The translations under genes were made by a program, and so were the position numbers. This document shows positions 58,040-64,000 of a stretch of DNA of 64,000 bases, piece by piece. This stretch comes from Saturnia japonica. Lineage: Eukaryota > Arthropoda > Insecta > Lepidoptera > Saturniidae. The DNA lies in assembly GCA_033032175.1 (NCBI GenBank), contig CM065325.1, positions 15,094,930 through 15,158,929 on the forward strand, written 5' to 3'. The notes below the pieces were generated by a model. It did not search any database and was not told the DNA's origin. It saw nothing but the letters and a program-made list of their open reading frames with translations. Each line of letters begins with the position of its first letter. Position 1 is the first letter of the stretch.

Positions 58040-58600
58040 GTATATTTTTTAGCAGACTTCAAAAAAAGAAGGAAGTTATCAATTCGCATTAATGGATGTT
58101 GAGCCATAACTTCTTAGTTTATGGACATGTAGAAGAACTATTGCAAAGGGAGGATCCTCCTACCAGACGGGTGTTATGTCTGGCGGGCAGCTGCCTGACG
58201 GTTGTAGTCGGGTTCTTGTATATATACTCAATTGAAGAGTTAATTTCTATAGCGCGATGTAGGATGCGTCGTATGTGGCACGATAGATGTCGCTATGTGT
58301 CGCTATGTAGATGTCGCTATAGACCGATTTGGATGATTCTTTTTTCGTTGGAAAGGGAATACCTAAAGGGTGGCCCCCATTTTAATGTCATTGGCATTGG
58401 ACCTTGGACTTAGAACACCAGGGAACTCTTCAAAATCAGTGAAGTTAGTTTTCTTTTTTGGTAAAAATTCATTTGTAATTTCTAATTTTCATATTGTTAT
58501 CAATCATATTGTTAGTTCGCAGTTAGACCGCTATAAAAAAATATATATCCAAAAAGTTTATTTAGTAAAGGAAAAAGATACAAAGTAAGTGTTCCCGACA
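58040..58600 (+). repeat. Repeat M/J, long copy
   Basis: It begins CAGACTTCAAAAAAAGAAGG, then AGTTATCAATTCGC, and later GATTTGGATGATTCTTTTTT, CCCATTTTAATGTCATTGGC and CAGGGAACTCTTCAAAATCA. The latter half is repeat J (35935, 38140). The open frame of 105 codons at 58096-58413 shows no domain. A short tandem array of TAGATGTCGCTATGTG-like units lies at 58283-58322. Confidence 0.55.
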
Positions 58601-59004
58601 ACTAAACTAGGGAAACTTGTATTTTGGCGGGTTCCTTTTAATATAAAATTATTATTAGACTAAAAATCAAATTAAATAAAAATAAATGGGTGCATGCTTG
58701 TCTATATACGTGTTGGGTATTTGGTAATTTATTATGTATCTTTAATTAATACGTTAGGTACTATGTTCTTCAAGTTGGTAACACATTATGTTAAATTGGA
58801 CCTTAAGTTTATAGTAGGTGAAATGGTGGGTACAAAAAAACCCTACCCCCCCTGTGGTTTCATTGCTATGCTGTATTCCATCAAACATTGTTTCATTGAA
58901 AAAATGACACTGGGTGATTAGGCTTGAAAAACGTCAAAATAGAGTATTTATACATATTACTTTAAAATTTACGAATATCAACTATTTATCTAAGGTACTC
59001 GTAA
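58601..59004. other. AT-rich stretch, nothing recognised
   Basis: No supported feature. Confidence 0.4.
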
Positions 59005-59538
59005 GTCAAAAATCAAAATCGAGTCACAAATCAAAATTTAATTTAATTTAATTTAGGCTCTAAGAAGGCATTTATGAATGTCAAAACACTACTGCCGGTT
59101 CGGAAAATATCCCAGTCACCGAGAAGAACCGGTTTTGTTTTCCAACTTTATAAGTGTTAATTATATTAGTTATAATAATAATAATTTTGTGAATGCTCAG
59201 AGAGGGAGTCACTTCCAGACATCACTATCATTCACATTATGGTCCACCCTATAATAACCTTTTGACAGTAAAACCTGCTTGACATGGTCCTTGAACTTGT
59301 TCGGTAAATCAGTATTGTACTTCGGGACTTTGTTATAGAGCCTAATCTTATTACCTATAAAGCTTTCATAAGTCCTAGTAAATTTAAAACACGGTACGAC
59401 AACTTTATCTCTATTTCTAGTATTAACATTGTGCTGATCTTGACTAAGTTTTTACGATCATACATTAAGTTATCTGGGATGTATTTGGAGGGCAAAGTTA
59501 AAATACTAAGTTCCTGGAACTTGTTCTTTAGTGATTTA
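59005..59538 (-). mobile_element. CR1/jockey-like LINE 3' end, truncated
   Basis: On the minus strand it ends GCCTAAATTAAATTAAATT then TTTTGATTTGTGACTC. Better-preserved blocks are TCACTTCCAGACATCACTAT, ATTATGGTCCACCCTATAAT, AAACCTGCTTGACATGGTCC and CTAAGTTCCTGGAACTTGTT. It aligns along its whole length with 31476-32012. Confidence 0.75.
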
Positions 59539-61132
59539 AATTTAGTTGAGTGATAATATTGATTGATTATTCAATTACCAATCAAAGCAGCCGGTAAAAG
59601 ATCTTAGTTGTCCGATTGGAGACAGACACATTGATCTTACTTGGACATCTTGTAGACGCTGTGATTAGATCGACCGTATATAGCATGTCGTTTTAGATTT
59701 ATTAACTGCACCAGTATTTTCGTCCATATTCAAATTTTACTCTTGTTCCATCTTTTTTGTAGTTTACTGTATAAGAATCGATTCTCATTTAATAACCTAA
59801 GTATGGAACTTTTGCGAGGAGTGAAATTTATAGAAGCGTTATGTTTAGTTAATATCAGGTTTATGCGCCATCTAGTAACTAATGCAAGAATTATTTTACT
59901 CTTTTGATTACTTCAATAATTAATACGTACAGTTTTGTTTATTATATGCGCTAAAAATTTTCGGCGAAAAGAACATTATCATGAAATATTTAAGTTTTAA
60001 TTATTCATATAAATGTAACCATGCTAGCCCCGAGAACAGTTAAATAAGGAGGTTCTCTTGTCCCTTTAACCTGAATTCGGATAATCAACTAAGCGAGATT
60101 CTCGTTCACAAGCAGATCGGTATTGTTTGTCTGCATAGTAGTTAATTCCTTCAAATTCAGTCTATTTATCTAAAGCTCCCTAAGAGTTAATAATATTTTC
60201 TTTTATATCTTGAATTACATGTATGGAACTCCATACTATCTAACTAGATTCACTTCATTTTTTTTTATTAGTTATATATTTTGTAAAGCTCAAGATATTG
60301 TTTAATTGAACGTCCTAATTGATGAAACTACCAATCAGATTTGTAAAATGCTTTGTCTTTTTATAGCCTATTTATTGGTGAAGCTTATAGCATATTTAAC
60401 TTTATGATATGACTCTAAAAAGCGGAGCAGTTCCCATGTGTGTCAAGCATTTTGGCAAATACAGGAGTCAAAACAGCAATAGGCTATATGGATGCATTGG
60501 CGCGGAGCTGTTAGAGTTGATCTAATGAATTCAACACGGGTGAATTCTTGGGGCATGGCTAGTTATATATACAACGCAGAAATTTCATTTTAATTAATTA
60601 TTCAGAAACTTAAAACCCCAGTTTTTGCCTAAATTTATTTATCTGTAGCGTATGTGTTGTATAAAGTACGAGCAAACATTTTTCAACTTCTGAAAGTTAC
60701 CTTAACTAATTCTATAAGAACCGCGGGATATAACTAACTACATATATTAACAAGCCCAAGTTTACATGAACAATGTCTTTTTAGGTTAAACTTACAACTG
60801 TACGGATGTTACCAGACGCCCAACTTAACTGGAGGGAAGCCAAGCACATCCCTTATCTACCGCAGTACTGTTTTAACCCTATTATGAGTTACAAGTTCAC
60901 TTGAAACATGATAGGAGCTAGCTGTGTTTTTGTTTACCCCTCTGCGAATGCGTATTGCTAATAACCAACCATTCGGATTTGAAAACAGTAGCACGAGTAT
61001 TGGTGCTGAAATATAATTACGAAAAGTTACTTTGGATTTGCTTTTAACTGTAAAGTCGATGATTGATAATAATGGGAATTCTTGAGAAAGGTCATGGATA
61101 GTAATTATTATTATGATGACTGTGCTACGGCT
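59539..61132. other. Intronic stretch, nothing firmly recognised
   Basis: No supported gene. A 111-codon minus-strand frame (61192-60857) overlaps the CR1-like fragment and has no domain of its own. Confidence 0.4.
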
Positions 61133-61455
61133 TCTTACACCTTGCACAATTAATATATGTATATGGAGTAACAAGTTCAAGGACCATGTCAAGCAGGTTT
61201 TACTGTCAAAAGGTTACTATAGAGTGGATCATTAAGTGAATGATAGTCATGTCTGGAAGTGACTCTCCTCTCTGTGCATCCGCTAAATTATTATTAATGT
61301 TTTAAATTAAAACTATTGTATAATTGAAAAAAAAAAACACCAACCCAATCGAGTTTCTTACCGGTTTTTCTCGATGTCTGGGATGTTATCCGAAACGGCA
61401 GTAGTGCCGTGCCGTCTTAGGGCCTAAATTGAATAAAGATTATTTTTCATTTTGG
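61133..61455 (+). mobile_element. CR1/jockey-like LINE 3' end, + strand copy
   Basis: The + strand reads NKFKDHVKQVLLSKGYYRVD (about 61168-61227), then decays. The 3' UTR has CCCAATCGAGTTTCTTACCG and ends CTAAATTGAATAAAGATTAT followed by TTTTGGTTTTGG. This copy shows the family's orientation most clearly. Confidence 0.78.
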
Positions 61456-61499
61456 TTTTGGTACATTTTCACACATGGCCATTAAATTCCAAACCAAGC

Positions 61500-61700
61500 A
61501 AAGAGAGGTAGGGCACAGAGACTTTTTTTGCAGATTTCTCTCTACTTGGTGCAGGCTGTCCAACTGGTGGAATACTGTAGGATCACGTCTAAATAACTTC
61601 GTGTTATGTTCTTGTGGAGGTTTCCAGAGCTCCTTAGGTTAGGTAGGGGCTTCCAAGGTCAGCACCACGCTAGTGATACCTACGTGTAGGAATCCAACCT
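61500..61700 (+). repeat. Repeat L copy
   Basis: AAAGAGAGGTAGGGCACAGA, CTCTCTACTTGGTGCAGGCT, CCAACTGGTGGAATACTG and CCAGAGCTCCTTAGG align with 8108-8300. Confidence 0.65.
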
Positions 61701-61719
61701 GCGACCTCTCGGTACAATA

Positions 61720-61925
61720 GTAGGGCTTATTGTTATAACATATAACATCAACAACCTCCAATAGAACGGTAATCGATAAACGATCGTCGTTTTGTTGATC
61801 TGCCAACTGAATATACACTGGTTCATCCTCAAACTCCTCTAACTTTCATAACACAAGCCAAGTCCCAACCCTGGTCCCCCTGGTTTAATGGATATACATC
61901 GGTTGATTCCGTAACCAGACAAGCC
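61720..61925 (-). repeat. Repeat D fragment, degraded
   Basis: It contains ATCGATAAACGATCGTCGTT and the twice-repeated ATACACTGGTTCATCC / ATACATCGGTTGATTCC block seen also near 7600 and 18915. Confidence 0.45.
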
Positions 61926-62229
61926 TAAGTGTTGTGGTCGGTAAAGAAATATAATAATTCTTACTATAAATATCCTGATTTTTGTGTTTAATTGTTTAAA
62001 CTTAATAAACACATCAATTAATATTTATGACTTGTATTTATATTTAATAATTTTATTCGACAGACAAATAGTTGGACAAGTAAAAAATGAACAATCAAAT
62101 TTAAAATAGTAATTCTATAACAAAATAGGTTTTCAACTATCGAGATCGCAATACTAATTGTGTCATCGTTGTGTTCATCACTGTTACACCACGTTTATGG
62201 TGGTCGTGATACAGTTTGACAAAACATTT

Positions 62230-62790
62230 TTTTTAATACCATGATGGTGACAAACAAGCACGTGGTCCGTGTGCTGGTGGGCGATCTAGCTTATAGATGC
62301 ATGGGACACAAGAAGCATCACATGTGCGTTGCCGACCCTTTAAAAACCTATTCACTCCTTTTATTAAGAACCCTATATTGTAATCCCAGGGGAAAATTAA
62401 TTGGGAGCTCAACCAACATCCAAAGAGTTCGCTGTGAGGATGAATTCTCTGCCGATGGCAAGCGGAGTAATGATAAAAGATAGTCGTTGACATCATGTCG
62501 AATAATTCCTCGGAATACAACCCATTATACAAACGATAGAACACGCACAAGGATGCAAGGTCTATCCTCAGACTTAAAGATTCGATACCGCTTGTAAATT
62601 TGCGATTCTCAAAGCTCGTCTTTGAGCAATGTTAAACGGCCAAAGCTCCAGCCTAGATGTGACAGTAGTACTTCATATAGGGTGGAACTTGCGCTTTTTA
62701 TAATTGCACTCTTTGCCCCGGGGGGAAGTACCACTTTACTCTGTTCAGTACACCGAGCTCTTTGGACGCCTGCTTAAAATGAATGAGTAA
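62230..62790 (-). pseudogene. Jockey-like LINE reverse transcriptase C-terminus and 3' UTR
   Basis: The minus strand reads CVFYRLYNGLYSEELFDMMS, ACHRQRIHPHSELF, FPWDYNIGFLIKGVNRFLKG and RQRTC, the conserved ending of lepidopteran jockey-type LINE ORFs, then a 3' UTR with GTGCTTGTTTGTCACCATCA at the left. Stops and shifts interrupt the upstream part (62550-62790). Confidence 0.8.
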
Positions 62791-63629
62791 ATCTCAAGTC
62801 ACAGTCAAAAGTTAACTTAACTGCAGCAAATCAAACTGTCCTATCTGATGCGTCATAACTTATATTTAATCTTTCGAATAACTGAAGAATTTCGATGGTT
62901 TTAACGCCATTTGGTTCAAACTTTAAGTTAAATTATACGTGACTTTTCAAGCAAAGATGGCGGCTTGTACCAACTATCTTTAAGTTTTATTTAAAACAAT
63001 ACCTTTTTATTTAAATCATACAACATTTAAAGATCCATCAGGATGGTTTATTACTTACTAACTATACTCTCTACGGTTTCACGAAAGTTAAAACAAAAGT
63101 CTTATATGGTTCTTTCAAATAAATTTTGTAATCACAATTTTGTAATAGTAATCACAAGGTTTGATTTTTCATAAATCCGTTCTTAGCGGATGTCTGAGTC
63201 ATAATAACTTTGTTACAAACTTCAGCTCAATCTATTCAGTGGATAGAGCTTTGTATTGATAGATCAGTCAGTCAGTCAGTTTAGTTTCATTGTATATATA
63301 GGTATTTAGGTTACTCTTTGCTACAGAAAATAGTAATACGTTAAGCCAAGGAGGATTTGATCTAAGTACAGTAATATGAAGATGGAATTGGAAAATATCC
63401 CAAAACTATACTATAGATCCACCACGATAGTTTCCATTACCGAATGCTTTAGAATATTTTAGGATTCGAACCAACATTAACTGAAGTGGTGTCCAAATAA
63501 AGTACCATTAAGCCATCATCGCTTTAAAATATCCAAAGAAATTTGGCTAAAAATTCGATTCTATCGTGGAATATAACAGAGGATAATATTAATGGTGAAA
63601 TTTTTTTCAGTACCTACTATTTTGATTTG
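62791..63629. other. Intronic stretch with CAGT simple repeat
   Basis: GATCAGTCAGTCAGTCAGTT at 63262-63281 in a context (CTATTCAGTGGATAGAGC) seen at the ends of moth repeats. Nothing else recognised. Confidence 0.4.
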
Positions 63630-63970
63630 AAGTGCAGTGAAACGAAAAAGCGACACTAAAAAGAGACAACACATACATCTATACTATAGACGTCTATAGG
63701 ATTTAACATGCGAGAGACTGGAACGGAATACATTACAAATTGTTTTCTATTATTTTGGTCTCCTATTTGCACTTGAGAGTTGCAGTTGGGTTTTTTGATT
63801 CCTTCTTAATAATTCAGCTTGTTGAATGTTGAGTGCGCCAGCGTATTACAAAGCCTTGAAAATAGGCATCATAGCCAGCGTTGTGTATTGTTCATGTATA
63901 TCGTTTATGTGAATATTTTTACATTTTCTGAAAGTTTCATTTCTACTGCATGTAAACTGCATACTTACAT
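63630..63970 (+). repeat. SINE-like repeat N, second copy
   Basis: CACATACATCTATACTATAG, GGAACGGAATACATTACAA and GAAAGTTTCATTTCTACTGC followed by ATGTAAACTGCATA align with both ends of 36410-36725; the middle differs. Confidence 0.5.
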
Positions 63971-64000
63971 GTTTTTTTTATCGCTCAATTAAACGGGCGG

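Larger units (their letters stand above)
41041..64000 (+). other. Inferred downstream intron, at least 23 kb, running off the right edge
   Basis: After the GTATGT donor I found no further exon that could supply the rest of the Ig domain (the second Cys and the following domains). The interval is filled with repeats. Confidence 0.45.

Noticed and set aside
58096..58413. 105-codon + strand frame as a gene
   Set aside because: It lies inside a repeat family shared with 35935 and 38140 and contains a short tandem array.

Overview
The window looks like genomic DNA from an insect, most probably a moth or butterfly. It is AT-rich and holds two short exons with good splice signals. Otherwise it is packed with repeat families that I know from lepidopteran genomes: BEL/Pao, mariner, RTE-like and CR1/jockey-like LINEs, Helitrons with a 3' CTAG end, and tRNA-derived SINEs. 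I see no bacterial features, CRISPR arrays, rRNA genes or functional tRNA genes.

Host gene (+ strand). Two exons appear to belong to one gene. The first coding exon (9751-9838) encodes a signal peptide. A second exon (40917-41040) encodes the start of an immunoglobulin V-set domain of Sidestep (Side) type. The intron phases agree: the first exon leaves one base over and the second supplies the two bases needed. The gene would therefore have a 31-kb intron between these exons and a further intron of at least 23 kb running off the right edge. Most of the window is intron or upstream flank of this gene.

Layout. 1-2780: a BEL/Pao Gag-Pol reading frame on the minus strand, fully open and running off the left edge. 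2781-9700: upstream flank with a 734-bp Helitron sitting against one arm of a ~200-bp inverted repeat, a small foldback element and LINE remnants. 9700-9840: the signal-peptide exon. 9940-13620: SINE, a nearly intact DD41D mariner with perfect 30-bp terminal repeats and one frameshift, and RTE-like LINE ends. 13.6-22.4 kb: mostly featureless intron. 22.4-30.1 kb: dense LINE/SINE debris, including two datable insertions with target-site duplications (25399-25586 and 29306-29912). 31.5-40.6 kb: CR1-like LINE, Helitron, SINEs and an internally deleted mariner. 40.9-41.1 kb: the Ig exon. 41.2-64 kb: more LINE, Helitron-like and SINE copies, a degenerate cecropia-type mariner (45.2-46.2 kb) and a GC-rich R1-like reverse transcriptase remnant (53.9-54.6 kb).

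No gene system or operon works together here. The biology is one long-intron neuronal-type cell-surface gene and the mobile elements that fill its introns. The most useful observations are the split gene, the nested insertions with readable target sites, and a repeat family (at least ten copies) whose 3' tail is shared by LINE ends and a shorter element that lacks recognisable LINE coding sequence.
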